Shown: positions 23,661 through 36,344 of the stretch, piece after piece
Numbering within the stretch: position 1 is the stretch's first letter
How the letters are laid out: the number at the start of each line of letters is the position of its first letter
DNA from: Apium graveolens
Taxonomy: Eukaryota > Streptophyta > Magnoliopsida > Apiales > Apiaceae
Direction of reading: 5' to 3'
Assembly (NCBI RefSeq): GCF_009905375.1
Contig: NC_133653.1
Location: forward strand, 88,401,004-88,465,003
Length of the DNA: 64,000 nucleotides
Program-made: the position numbers and the translations under genes
The notes under the pieces: generated by a model
What the model was told of the DNA's origin: nothing
Databases searched by the model: none
Seen by the model: the letters and a program-made list of their open reading frames with translations, nothing else

Positions 23661-24755
23661 GTAAGAAATAGAGAAATAGAACATCGAGAGGTTGAGTACG
23701 ACTGTATATTAGATGTTAGTATGATTTGCATTGTGGTTCGAGATTCTTATTTTGCGATATGATTTCAGATAGCAGCGATGACAGATTCCTTAATTCCAGT
23801 ACAGCTGATCATTTTGAGCCTTCGGTTGGAGGACCATCTTCTGATCAACGTCCTGTTCTTCCACCGGTGTTGGCTATTCTACCTCCAGATGTGCCACAAC
23901 CTGTAACACTGTGAGCTATTCCACCTCCTGGTATGAGGCCACCTATCCGAGGACCCCCACCCGCTGGTTCGGATTCCACTAGGCATTCAGGTACGGGTGC
24001 ACCATTTCAGTCTACACCACATCATGTTCCTTATTTCCGGTATGAGGCTCTTCTTTTGGAGCGTGAGTCCCTGTTAGCACAGATTCGAGAGCTGCAGCAT
24101 ATAGTGAGGATTACAGATGTTGACCGGAGTGTGAGGGAGCTTCGAGAGGAAATTTATGTGACACGGAGGATTCTTGAGGCTAGACTGCATGGAGTTACAT
24201 GTGATTATGCAGGCCCTGATGCTCTTATGGGATGGGCCAGAGAGGTGGTGGAGGATCTTGAGAGGCTTGGTGGACCAGAGTTTCCTTGGAGCTAGAGATA
24301 GAGATGCAGAGACAGAGATGTTGAGCCAGAGTTGTGGTGGTTTTATTATGTACATTAGTGTGTAGCTTGTATCAGTAGACTTTTGGTTGTATTTATAGAC
24401 TAGATCTGATGACTAGTGAGTAGGCTTGTTGCACCCTTTTACTTTTACTTTTGAAGCATTTTCACGCTTGTACTACCTAAAACTTTGATCGATATATATC
24501 AGTACCTTTTCTTTTCCAGCACTGTCATTTACATTACTGTACCTGTTTTATCTTACTTTACTTATTTCACCAGTTATACCTCTTGTGATACCATGTACCC
24601 CATCCCCTTACCTGTTTACATTCTGTAAAGAAGCATGCAATTTACTTAGTTCAACTGTTACAACTGTTTTCAAAAAGAGATATTCTTATTTTATAAAAAA
24701 AATTTATAAAAAGAATTTGATTTAAAGGCTAAATAAGTTGTTTGATTCTTTACAG
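23661..24755 (+). other. Putative alternatively spliced leader of element 2
   Basis: A donor-like GAA|GTAAGA at 23661 is conserved in element 4 (52658, minus). Two acceptor-like sites follow: GATTTCAG ending 23768, ten bases before the pre-gag ATG, and TTCTTTACAG ending 24755, four bases before the gag ATG. Use of the first would expose the pre-gag ORF and use of the second would remove it. Inference from sequence only. Confidence 0.35.
23778..24295 (+). pseudogene. Pre-gag ORF of element 2, frameshifted
   Basis: ATG 23778 begins as in the intact copy at 52541 (MTDS). A one-base deletion near 23797 breaks the frame, and a TGA at 23912-23914 (CGA to TGA likely) lies in the correct frame. N-terminal part is proline-rich (RPVLP, AILPPDVPQP, GMRPPIRGPPPAGS); C-terminal part is charged and helical (ERESLLAQIRELQHI, VRELREEIYVTRRILEARL) and ends DLERLGGPEFPWS. 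No zinc knuckle, protease or membrane segment. It lies between PBS and gag, in a different frame from gag. Function unknown. Confidence 0.75.
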
Positions 24756-24758
24756 AAA
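24296..24758 (+). other. Spacer between pre-gag ORF and gag of element 2
   Basis: About 460 bases, rich in T and C, no supported ORF, ending in an acceptor-like tract directly before gag. The same spacer occurs inverted at 51594-52028. Confidence 0.6.
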
Positions 24759-27700
24759 ATGCCTCCCCGAAGAAATACCCGTTCTACCTACCAGAATGAA
24801 GAAACCAACAACAACAACCAGAATGCAAACCCAGGTCCCATAGACCCAACAGTAGCCCAGATTCTTCAGATCTTGGCTCAACAAACAGTTCACCTGACTC
24901 AACAACAACAAAGACAGACCAACCCCCAGGTAGCTTTTAAGACTTTTTAGGTGGGGAATTCACCGAAATTCAAGGGTTCTTTAGATCCAATTGAAGCGAG
25001 TGTTTGGTTAAAGGAAATAGAGAAGTCATTTGATTTGGTTAAGGTAAAGGAGGAACAAAAGGTTGAGTTTGCAAGTTATTATTTAAAGAATGAGGCCACC
25101 TACTGGTGGGAAACAGTGAAGACATTGGAAGGTACAGATGCTATTACTTGGGTGAGGTTCAAAGAGTTGTTTTTAGAAAAATATTTTCCCCAGTTCGTTC
25201 AGGATCAAATGGAATTGAAGTTTCTAAAGTTAAAACAAGGGAATATGTCGGTAGCTAATTATGAAAGTAAGTTTGAAGAATTGTCAAGGTTTGTGCCATC
25301 ATATGTGGATACTGACAGGATGAAAGCCAAGAGATTTCAGCAAGGTTTTAAGCCATGGATCAGAGGGAAGGTAGCCATATTTGAATTGGATACTTATGCA
25401 GAAGTTGTATGGAAGGCCATGATTGCAGAAACGGAGAGCGAGATGTCACAGAAAGAGAAGGAAAATAAGAAAAGGAAGTTCGAAGGGAATGAAGGAAAGT
25501 CACAACCAGGGAAGTTTCCAAGTTTCAAGAAGGGATAGTTTCAGCCAGGGAGAAATTTTAATTTCAAGAAGCAAAATACAGGTGACGGAGGTCAAGGCAA
25601 CCGTCCAGCCAATGTGAACCATCCAAATCAGTTGAGGCTAACTTTTCCAGATTGTCAGGTATATGGGAAGAAGCATGGAGGAGTTTGTAATAAGTTGAAT
25701 GTGGTTTGTTTCAAGTGTAATCAGAAGGGGCACTATTCAAGGGAGTGTCATAACCAGCCAGCTAGAGAGCAAGTGAACAAGGACTAGCCTACCCGGAATC
25801 CAGCAGTTAGGGTTCCAGCCATTGGATTTACATGCTTTAAGTGCGGAACATAGCCAGGGATTGCAAGACACCAGCCCCAGTCAGTAATGCATTGAGAATT
25901 ATGGGATCTACTCCAGTAGTGAATGAGACTCCAAGGGCCAAAGTTTTTGATATGTCTGTTAAGGACGCTATCCAGGATACTGATGTCGTGGCAGGTACGC
26001 TTAATATGAATTCTTTATGTGCCAAAGTGTTAATAGATTCGGGAGCAACTCGATCGTTTATTTCTCAAGATTTTGTTAGTAAGTTAAACTGTCCAGTTGA
26101 GTATTTAAATGAAATAATGACCGTGGAATTAGCAAATTAAGAATGTGTATCTGTTAATCAAGTTTGTGTGAACTGTGAAATTGAGCTTTTTGGTAATAAG
26201 TTTTGTGTAGATTTGATACCATTTAAGCTAGGAGAGTTTGACGTTATGTTAGGAATGGATTGCTTATCTAAGCACGATGCTCAGATAGATTGTCGTAATA
26301 AGAAGGTAATTATAAAGATGCCAGACGAGAGAATGGTAACGTTTAAGGGCCAGAAGCAAGCAAAGAAGTTTTTAACGATGATTCAAGCTAAAAAGTTACT
26401 ATGGCAAGGATGCGAGCATTTCATTGCATATGTGATTGATAGAAGTCAGGAGCCAGCAAAACTTGATGATATTCCGGTAGTCAATGAATTTCCAGACGTG
26501 TTTCCTGCTGATTTATCAGGACTTCCTCCAGATAGAGAAATTGAGTTTGCAATCAACTTAGCACCCGGAACGGAACCAGTATCCAAGGCCCCGTACAGAA
26601 TGGAACCCGTTATAATGAAGGAATTAGCAAAGCAATTGCAAGAGTTATTAGAGAAAGGAGTAATTAGACCCAGTGTATCCCCATGGGGTGCACCGGTACT
26701 ATTTGTTAAAAAGAAGGATGGAAGCATGAGACTGTGCATCGACTATCGAGAGCTCAACAAGCTTACAATCAAGAATAAGTATCCACCTCGAATTGATGAT
26801 TTGTTTAGCCAGTTGAAAGGAGCCAAGTACTTCTCCAAGGTTGATTTGACATCGGGATATCACCAATTGAAGATTAAACCAGAAGATATACCAAAGACAG
26901 CTTTCAGAACAAGGTATGGTAATTATGAATTCTTAGTGATGTCTTTTGGATTAACCAATGCCCCAACAGCATTTATGGATCTGATGAACAGAATTTTCAA
27001 GGAATATTTGGACAGGTTTATCATTGTGTTTATAGATGATATTTTGATTTGCTCGAAGATAGAAGAAGACCAAACAGAGCATTTGAGGACATCTTTGGAA
27101 ATTTTGAGGAAGGAAAAGTTATATGCTAAATTTTTGAAGTGTGAGTTTTGGCTCCAGGAAGTTCAGTTCTTAGGGCACATAGTCAGTAATGAAGGGATCA
27201 AAGTGGTCCCGACAAAGATTGAAGCTATTACAAATTGAGAAAGGCCGAAAACACCAAAAGAAGTAAGAAGTTTCTTGGGATTAGCGGGATATTATCGGCG
27301 ATGTGTTCAAGATTTCTCAAAGATTGTGACACCATTAACAAAGCTTACACGGAAGAATGAAAGTTTATATGGAACGACAAATGTGAAGAAAGCTTTCAGG
27401 AATTAAAGCAGAGATTAATTACGACACCTGTTTTGTCACTTCCAGATGACCAAGGAAATTTTATAATCTATAGTGATGCTTATTATAAGGGACTAAGTTG
27501 TGTTCTGATGCAGCACGATAAGGTTATTACGTATGCGTCGAGGCAACTGAAACCTCATGAGCAGAAGTATCCTACTCATGATTTGGAGCTAGCGTCCATA
27601 GTATTTGCTTTGAAGATTTGGAGATATTACCTATATGGGGAAAAATGTGAGTTTTATACGGATCACAAAAGTTTGAAGTACATATTCACACAAAAGGAGC

Positions 27701-29349
27701 TTAATATGAGACAGAGAAGATGGTTAGAGTTGATTAAGGACTACAACGGTATGATTAACTATCATCCCGACAAAGCAAATGTGGTGGCGGACGTATTAAG
27801 TCAAAAAGAGAAGTTTAATGTGTTATCAGTACCCGAGGAGATATACAATGAATTTCAGAAATTGGAATTGGAAATTAGAGTTTGCAAGCCTGACGAAGCA
27901 AAGATGTATAGTATGACTTTTCAGCTAGAGTTGTTAAAAAAGATAAGGAAGTGTCAAGAAGAGATAATGGATCAGGACATTAACCGTTTGGTAGGTGAAG
28001 AGTTGTGCACAAAAAAGGACAATCAAGGTATTCTTAGGTTTTCTTCTAGAATTTGTATTCCACCAGTAACGGAGTTGAAGAATGAAATTTTATAGGAAGC
28101 TCATAATTCAAGGTATTCAATCCATCCAAGAAGTACAAAGATGTATAGAGATTTAAAGAAAAATTATTGGTGGCCAGATATGAAGAGAGAGATTACAGAA
28201 TGGGTTAGTAAATGATATACATGTTAGAGGGTCAAGGCAGAGCACTAGAGACCAAGTGGGCTATTGCAGCCATTAGAGATTCCAGAATGGAAGTGGGAGC
28301 ACATTGCCATGGATTTCATAGTTGGATTACCAAGGAAAAAAGCAAATCACGATGCCATTTGGGTTATAGTGGACAGACTTACCAAGTCAGCTCATTTTCT
28401 GCCTATAAATGAAAGATTTTCATTAGACAAATTGGTCCATATGTACCTGAAAGAGATAGTAGTTCATCATGGAGTTCCTGTGTTTATCGTATCTGATCGA
28501 GACCCAAGATTTAATTAAAGATTTTGGAAAAGTTTTCAAGAATGTTTGGGAACGAGATTGAATATGAGTACAGCTTACCATCCACAGACGGATGGCCAAA
28601 GTGAACGAACAATCCAGACAATTGAAGATATGTTATGCGTTTGTGCCATTGATTTCAAAGGAAGTTGGGACGAGCATTTACCCTTGGTAGAATTTGCTTA
28701 CAACAACAGTTACCATGCCAGTATCGGGATGCCACCCTATGAAGCTCTTTACAGACGTAAATGTCGATCTCCAGTATATAGGGATGAAGTAGGAGAACGC
28801 AAGATACTTGGGCCTGAATTGGTGCAACAGACAAATGAAGTTGTTGAATTTATCCAGAAAAGATTAATGGCAGTACAAGACCGTCAGAGAAAGTACGCAG
28901 ACCAATAAAGACAAGATATGGAATTTGAAGAAGGGAATTTAGTATTGTTGAAAGTGTCGCCGTGGAAGGGATTGACAAGATTTGGAAAGAAAGGAAAGCT
29001 GAGCCCTAGATATGTCGGACCTTTTGAGATTTTAAAGCGTGTTGGCAAAGTAGCTTATGAGTTGGCGTTACCCCCGCACATGGAACACATTCACAATGTT
29101 TTCCACGTATCGATGCTTAAGAAGTACAATCCAGACTCCAGGCATGTAATTGAGTATGAGCCAATAGAAATTCAGGCAGATCTGTCATATGTAGAGAGTC
29201 CGATAGAGATTCTAGAAGAAAGAGAGAAAATGTTAATAAATAAAGTGGTAAAGTTAGTAAGAGTATTGTGGAGAAACCCAAAGGTCGAAGAATTAACCTA
29301 GGAGTTAGAAAGTGATATAAGAGAAAAGTACCCTCATCTGTTTTCTTAG
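24759..29349 (+). pseudogene. Gag-pol polyprotein relic of element 2
   Basis: ATG 24759 (MPPRRNTRST), Gln-rich N-terminus, gag domain about 24951-25480, basic tail, two CCHC knuckles (about 25696-25750 intact; the second near 25830 lost part of its sequence in a deletion that also shifts frame). Protease keeps LIDSGATRSF (about 26032). RT has [20 protein letters not shown] and FIDD (about 27040); then RNase H, integrase (D, D, E present, a zinc-motif Cys changed to stop at 28213) and chromodomain. Stops: 24948, 25536, 25786, 26138, 27236, 28093, 28213, 28225, 28246, 28516, 28906, 29299; one-base deletion near 27361. Several stops fit C-to-T changes on either strand (CAG to TAG, TGG to TGA or TAG). 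Ends with TAG at 29347, the normal end for the family. Confidence 0.93.
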
Positions 29350-29374
29350 GAGATTCTGAGGACAGAATCCTTTT

Positions 29375-29381
29375 AAGGGGG
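29375..29381 (+). other. Polypurine tract of element 2
   Basis: AAGGGGG seven bases before the LTR start TGTAATATCTGG. Confidence 0.75.
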
Positions 29382-29387
29382 CAAGGA

Positions 29388-31362
29388 TGTAATATCTGGG
29401 ATATATCGTGTAATTATTTTTGCTAATAAATAAATATTATGCATGTTCAGTATTTATTCTGTGAATTATTTGTTAAGTGGTATATGTGTTTGGATGTTTA
29501 AATATGATATAATTTGAGTATTTTAATTTTTATTTGTCCAAAATAAAGTACAGATAATGGTCATATTTTTCTATTAATTTTTATGTTGATTTATGATTTT
29601 ATAAAAGATTTATGGATTTAATAAATTATTTTTCCGAGTATTTATAAACTATTTTGTATAATCGGGAACCAGCCGACCTCACCTGTTTTTACGTTTTTAT
29701 AACTCGAAACTCTTCCGAGAACTCCTTCCTAACCCAATTGCAATATTCCGAGCATTTTCCATTTTTTGACTTTTTCGATCCGGCGTACGGTTTTCCCCGT
29801 GCGAGTCCCGATGCAATATTTTCGATACAAAATTTGTTTCGGTAAATCAATAAAACTTGTATTTTCGATAAACGGGATCTTTTTATTCAACTATTATATT
29901 TATCACCTCGTAATACGTGTAACCAAAGGGCTGAGACCAAGACCGCAGTACAAAATGTACAGATTTGGATAATTATCTCGAAACCGGTACTGTTTTGGAT
30001 CTGTTTTCTCAAATAAACGTAATATTTTATATCCGATATGATCCAACGGGGTACCAATATTCCGTAATTATAAATAGCCCTTACCGTATTTTATTTCGTA
30101 CAGAAAATCATTTGCAAATAGTTAATTATATAGTTTTACAGAGAAAATACAGATATTCATATAAACTTTCAAGAATCAAACAAGCTTTTGAAGGTGTTAT
30201 TGATTTCTGTTTGGGAAGCTTGAGTAACCAAAACGAAGGGTTTGAGGAGTACTATCAGATTCCAGGACTGGTTTTACAGCAGAATTCAAGGTTTATTTTC
30301 TATAATTTTATTTATTTTCGAATTATTTTGATTTAAATTATGAATTTTTATTCGAGTGATTGTTTGGATGATTTGATGATTGCATGTTGTAGAGCTTTTC
30401 TTCCTGATGATTTTGATATATTATATGACTGATTTAGATTTCAATCACATGTTCAAAATTGAGTTTGATTTTCGAATTTCAAAATTAGGGTTTATAACCC
30501 GTATGAATGTTCTTAATTGAAATTTGGGGGTTTCTGTTCTAGGGGTTATTAGACATTTTTGTTAATTGCATCGTGTTCCTTGTTGAATTTGCAATCGATT
30601 CATGTATAGTACATCAACAGACGGTTCCTGGTTTGCTCGAATCGAAGCAAACAAAACTCGCCGGAACCGGCGAGTTTCTCGGCCAATTTCTGGCCAACTT
30701 AGGGGTTATTAGAATGATTTGATTGCATGGTTGAGTTCCTGGTGATTAGTAGGTGTGATCTGGAGGTGGTGGTGGCCTGAGCATCCTTGGATCGTCTTCT
30801 CCGGCGAGACAGGGGTGTTTTCTGGCGAATGGTTGGAAAAATTGCAGTTTGGTCCCTGTTGTTTTGAAAACGATGAAGTTTGGTCCCTGAACTTTCCACA
30901 CTTTGCAAATTTAGGATTCCTGTTTTAAAAATATTTAAAAATCATATTTTCTATTTATTTTAATTACAGAAATTCGTTTTTAATTATTTAAAATCCTAAA
31001 AATTATTATTTTAATTCAAAAAATTATTTTTAATTCAAAAATAAATCTGAATTAATTAGTTAATTAATTTTAGTTAATAATTAATTATTTAATTGGTCAA
31101 TTAATTCAAAAATTAATTGATTAGTTGATTTAATTAATTATTAATTTATTTTAATTAATTATTTAATTAGATTTAATTATTTATTTTTGATTTAAAAATT
31201 CCGAAAAATAGTTTGGAGCTTTAAAATATTATTTTAAATTGCTTTCAAGGCTCGATAATTATTATAAAATTATTTTAAAGCTAGATTCGGCCAATCGAAC
31301 CCTATTAATTGTTTTAAAATAATTCAACGGCCCGTTTAAATTCCGAAAAATGTTTAAAAATT
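29388..31362 (+). repeat. 3' LTR of element 2, right-truncated
   Basis: Inverse of about 34480-36334. Starts TGTAATATCTGG; TATA box TATAAATA at 30069-30076. The part 30900-31260 is a long TTAATTAA-type AT-rich tract. At 31362 the LTR stops and pol sequence of another family begins. The 123-codon ORF at 29965-30336 spans the TATA box and is rejected as a gene. Confidence 0.88.
30069..30076 (+). promoter_or_regulatory. TATA box of LTR-G (element 2, 3' LTR)
   Basis: TATAAATA followed by GCCC; conserved inverted in element 4 at 35760-35767 and 55483-55490. Confidence 0.5.
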
Positions 31363-32823
31363 AATCAAGCCGTAAAGAAGGGTTGAATGTGTTAAACTTC
31401 ATCTGAGGAATTAATCAAGGATTTTGGGAAGTTAGAAATAAAAGTGCGAATTCCAGAAATGGGAAGTGAGGTAATGTATGCAATGACTTTACAGCCAGAA
31501 ATTTTAGAAAAGATTCAACATCATCAAGAACAAATGATGAACCACGAGAAGGATAAGTTGTCTGGAAAATAAATTAAGGCTCAAAAGGATAATAAAGGAA
31601 TATACCAAGTTGCTCGCGTATCTGAAATTTTAGTGTTATGGAATTAAAACACGAGATTCTTCATGAAACGCATAACTCAAGATTATCGATTCACCATGGA
31701 AGTACAAAAATGTAAAAGGACTTAAAAGAAAGTTATTGGTGGCCAAATATGAAAAAGGAAGATTGCAAAATGGATAAGTAAATATTATATGTGCCAAAAA
31801 GTAAAAGCGGAACATGAGCGACCGAGAGGATTGCTTCAACCACTAGACATACCTGAACGGAAATGGGAGCTTATCACGATAAATTTCGTGATAAGATTAC
31901 CAAAGACTAAGTCTAATCATGACGCAATTTGGGTAATAATTGATCGATTGACAAAGTCAGCGCGTTTCTTGCATATCAGTGAAAGATTCTCATTGGAAAA
32001 TTTTAGTTAAGATGTATGTGGATGAAATCGTGATGCGTCACGGAGTTCCAGTGTTTATCGTATCTGGTAGAGATCTGAAATTTAACTCGAGATCTTGGAG
32101 ACAATTTCATGAACATTTGGAAGCTAAATTGAAAAATGAGTACGACATATCATCCGCAGAACATCGGACAAAGCGAAAGGACTATTCAAACAATCGAAGA
32201 TCCCCTACCTACTGGGACGAAGCTGGAGAACGCAAATTATTAGCCCATAGTTGATGTAACAGATGAAAGAGAAAATGGATGTGATTCACAAAAAGGCTGA
32301 TTGCTGCTCAAGAGTGATAGAAGAATGATGGCGATCAAGTCAAGAAAGAATGTGATGTTCGTACCCGCAATCAAAGTATTATTAAAGATCCCTCCATGGA
32401 AAGGTCTATCCAGGTTCGGGAAGAATGGCAAGCTGAGTCCTAAATATACTGGACCATTCGAAGTGCTAAGGCAAATTGGAAAAGTAGCATATAAGTTAGT
32501 GTTACCTCCGCAGATGCAACATCTTCATAACGTGTTTCATATTTCTCTTCTGAAGAAGTATAATGTTGATGCTAGTCATGTGATTGAGCTAGGACCCGTG
32601 GAAATTCAACGAGATCTATCATATGTGGAGCATTTAGTATAAATTCTAGATCGTAAAGAAAAAGCGCTTAGAAATAAAGTGGTGCCTCTAGTTAGAGTTT
32701 CGTGGAGAAATCCCAGGATAGAAGAGTCAGCTTGGAAATTAAAAAGTGAATTGTGGGAAAAATATCCCCATTCTATTTGTTTAGATTAGATTCTGAGGAC
32801 AAAATCCTTTTAAAGGGGTAGAA
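31363..32823 (+). pseudogene. Pol 3' fragment (RNase H end, integrase, chromodomain) of family H
   Basis: Starts inside the RNase H/integrase linker (SRKEGLNV-like, about 31368) and runs through the integrase zinc region, catalytic core (WVIIDRLTKSAR at about 31930; SGRDLKF where SDRDPRF is usual) and a chromodomain (WRNPRIEESAW, about 32700), with many frameshifts and stops. An internal deletion around 32150-32200 removes the stretch holding the last catalytic residue region. It is followed by a polypurine tract (32812-32818) and the start of LTR-H, so it is the 3' end of a family H element, now in plus orientation inside the minus-strand nest. Everything upstream of the linker is lost. Confidence 0.85.
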
Positions 32824-33019
32824 TATAACAACTGGGAATTTTTCTGAATTAATTATGTGAGTAAAGTGTAATTATATGAATTATGTGTTATTATGTGAGA
32901 ATGGAAATATTTAAATAAATATTATATTCAATTTGACGTGTTAGCTGGTATAAAGAGAATGATTGTGAAGCGTAGTTAAAAACGCTCATCGTCGGGTCGT
33001 CAGTCAGGACGCGACCCGT
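32824..33019 (+). repeat. Start of an H-family LTR, cut by element 4
   Basis: Starts TATAACAACTGGG (TG changed to TA) and matches the inverse of about 59825-60010. It ends at CGACCCGT, where the LTR end of element 4 begins. Confidence 0.8.
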
Positions 33020-36000
33020 TGTGGCGCCCTCCAAACTCGGGTCAGAAGTTTGGGATCCACACACACGCCCTTTTTATATAAACCTTCTTATAACAATAAT
33101 AAAGACAATAATAATAATAATAAAAATAAAAATATGCAGTGACCCTACTTACCAACTACCACGGATCGCAACAAGTTAAAGTATACACACAAGCCACACA
33201 CACACACTTATATTACAAACGTCCAAATCCCAACTTTTCAAACTTACAACTGAATAATAAACATTCTTACAAACTTGACAAGCTGAAACTATCACAAAAG
33301 CCTTTATCTAGCTTATCCCGATCAACCTGGAATTCTTGCTCTCACACGGGATTGGGGATCCTTGCTACCAACAGGTTCCTTCTTAACTGGAAAAAAATAT
33401 AAAGAAAATCGCACAAATGAGCTAACTAGCTCAGCAAGTCACAATGACAATACTGAGATTAAATAATGATCAAGTGAAATGATTAAAGGTATCAAGTGAA
33501 CAATGAATAATGATTTAGAATTGGATATTATATTTTCATTATAAAAACCAAGGTTAGGCTGCTGATCAGTCACGCACTAACCCCGAGCAAGGCACACAGC
33601 TCTGCTCTAATTACTGGATCCAAGGCACACATTGCCCTAACTTGACCACCAATCTGGTCTGACCACGAATCTGGTCCACAATTTTATAAAACAATCCAAT
33701 TCTATCACAATAACAGAATAAACAATTTAAAGCAATAAACAGAATCATAAACAACATTGGATTTCCAAGCATGAGAGGGTTTCAATCTTCACAAGGAAAT
33801 AATATGGCAATTGCAAGGAATGGCTATCAGCCGGTGCAAGAATCGGATAACAAAATAATCGAAGTTTCAGAGTTACGAGGATTTGATCTTTCAACGTATA
33901 AGGTACAATGGTTTGAGTATGTAAGCAATCTTGGCTCAGTGTTCGGTATTTAGTTTGTATGTATTTGTGGAGTAGTATCGTAGGTTTGCGGTTTGTATTT
34001 GGGTATTCAATAATCAATGGTTCAGAAAGAATAAGGTTTACGGCTCAAAGATCAATAACTGGGATTAAGGTTTAGGGTTCAGTGCTTCAAAGCACTTGCA
34101 AGATAAACAGAACTATCAATTATATGCATCATATTGTGAGAAGGTTTAGAACACTTGCCTCGTCTTAATTTACTAACACTTCACTGGCTTTCAATCACAA
34201 TCTCCTATTCTCCGACTATCTGCTTCCCTTTTCTACGCCTGGCCTCTTCTGCTCACATAGCACAAGTATCTATCAATACTCATTTCGTATGATTCTATTC
34301 GAAATAAGCTTCTATCTACCCTTCGTTTTACCCAAATCCGGTTTATGGATTGAAAGATACAATTAAAACAGTCATATGATATACACATACGCATTTAACA
34401 CGTCAATCAATGCACATATAACACATAACATGTAAGGTGTTCGATGAAAATACTTTTTAGTGAATTTAATAAGAATTTTTAAACATTTTTCGGAATTTAA
34501 ACGGGCCGTTGAATTATTTTAAAACAATAAATAGGGTTTGATTGGCCGAATCTGGCTTCAAAATAATTTTATAATAATTATCGAGCCTTGAAAACTATTT
34601 AAAATAATATTTAAAAGCTCAAAACTATTTTTCGGAATTTTTAAATAAAAAATAAATAATTAAATCTAATTAAATAATTAATTAAAATTAATTAATTAAT
34701 AATTAATTAAATAAATTAATCAATTAATTTTCGAATTAATTGACCAATTAACTAATTAGTTATTTACTAAAATTAATTAACTAATTAATTCAGATTTATT
34801 TTTGAATTAAAAATAATTTTTGGAATTAAAATAATAACTTTTAGGATTTTAAATAATTAAAAACGAATTTTTGTAATTAAAATAAATAGAAAATATGATT
34901 TTTAAATATTTTTAAATCAGGAATCCTATTTTTGCAACTTCTGGAAACTACAGGGACCTAACTGTTTCTTCTTCAAAAGAACGGGTACTAAACTGTAATT
35001 TTTACAGGGGTTCGCCGGAAAATGACCTGCCTCGCCGGAAAAGATGATTCTGGCATCCTCACCCCACCATCACCTCCAGATCACGACTACTACTCACCAG
35101 GAACTCAACCATGCAATCAAATCATTTCAATAACCTCAGAATTGGCCGGAAATTAGCCGAGAAACTCGCCGGCTCCGGTGAGTTTTGTTTGCTTCGATTC
35201 GAGCAAACCAGGAATCGTCTGTTGATGTACTATACATGAATCGATTGCAAATTAAACAAGGAACACGATGCAATTAACAAAAACGTCTAATAACCCCTAG
35301 AACAGAAACCCCCAAATTTCAATTAAGAACATTGAAACGGGTTATAAACCCTAATTTTGAAATTCGAAAATCAAACTCAATTTTGAACATGTTATTGAAC
35401 TCTAAATCAGTCATATAATATATCAAAATCATAAGGAATAAAAGCTCTACAACATGCAATCGTCAAATCATCCAAACAATCACTCGAACAAAAATTCATA
35501 ATTTAAATCAAAATAATTCGAAAATAAAAAAATTAGAAAATAAACCTTGAATTCTGCAGTAAAACCAGTCCTGGAATCTGATAGTGCTCCTCAAACCCTT
35601 CATTTTGGTTACTCAAGTTTCCCAAACAGAAATCAATAACACCTTCAAAAGCTTGTTTAATTCTTGAAAGTTTATATGAATATCTGTATTTTCTTTGTAA
35701 AACTATATAATTAACTGTTTGCAAATAATTTTTTGTACGAAATAAAATACGGTAAGGGCTATTTATAATTACAGAATATTGGTACCCCGTTGGATCATAC
35801 CGGATATAAAATATTATGTTTATTTGAGAAAACAGATCCAAACGGTACCAGTTTTGGGATATTTATCCAAATCTGTACATTTTGTATTTTGGTCTTGGTC
35901 TCAGCGCTGTGGTTACATGTATTACGAGGTGATAATTATAATGGTTTAATAAAAAGATCCTGTTTCTCAAAAATACGAGTTTTATTGATTTACCAAAACA

Positions 36001-36334
36001 AATTTTGTATCGAAAATATCGCGCCGGGACCCGCACGGGGAAAACCGTACGCCAGATCGAAAAAGTCAAAACATGAAAAATGCTCAGAAAAATAATTTAT
36101 TAAATCCATAAATCTTTTATAAAATCATAAATCAACATAAAAATTAATAAAAAAATATGGCAATTATCTATACTTTATTTTGGACAAATAAAAATTAAAA
36201 TACTCAAATTATATCATATTTAAACATCCAAACATGTATACCACTTAACAAATAATTCACAGAATAAATACTGAACATGCATAATATTTATTTATTAGCA
36301 AAAATAATTACACGATATATCCCAGATATTACAT
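33020..36334 (-). repeat. 3' LTR of element 4
   Basis: Reverse orientation: starts (right) TGTAATATCTGG at 36334 and ends GGGCGCCACA at 33020. TATA box at 35760-35767; AT-rich tract about 34600-34900. Lacks the about 140-base U5 end present at 23439-23579. Confidence 0.9.
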
Positions 36335-36344
36335 ATTTCCCCCC

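Larger units (their letters stand above)
22118..31362 (+). mobile_element. Gypsy element 2 (family G, Tekay/Del-like), both LTRs truncated
   Basis: Plus-strand order: LTR piece (22118-23579), PBS, pre-gag ORF, gag-pol, polypurine tract, LTR piece (29388-31362). The 5' LTR lacks its first about 2 kb and the 3' LTR lacks its last about 1.3 kb; both cut points are junctions with LTR-H or pol pieces of the outer element. It lies in opposite orientation to element 4 of the same family. Confidence 0.88.

Noticed and set aside
29965..30336. 123-codon ORF in LTR-G, recurring inverted at 35533-35841 and 55224-55448
   Set aside because: It spans the LTR TATA box, so no single LTR transcript would carry it whole. 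Its conservation follows from being inside copies of the same LTR.
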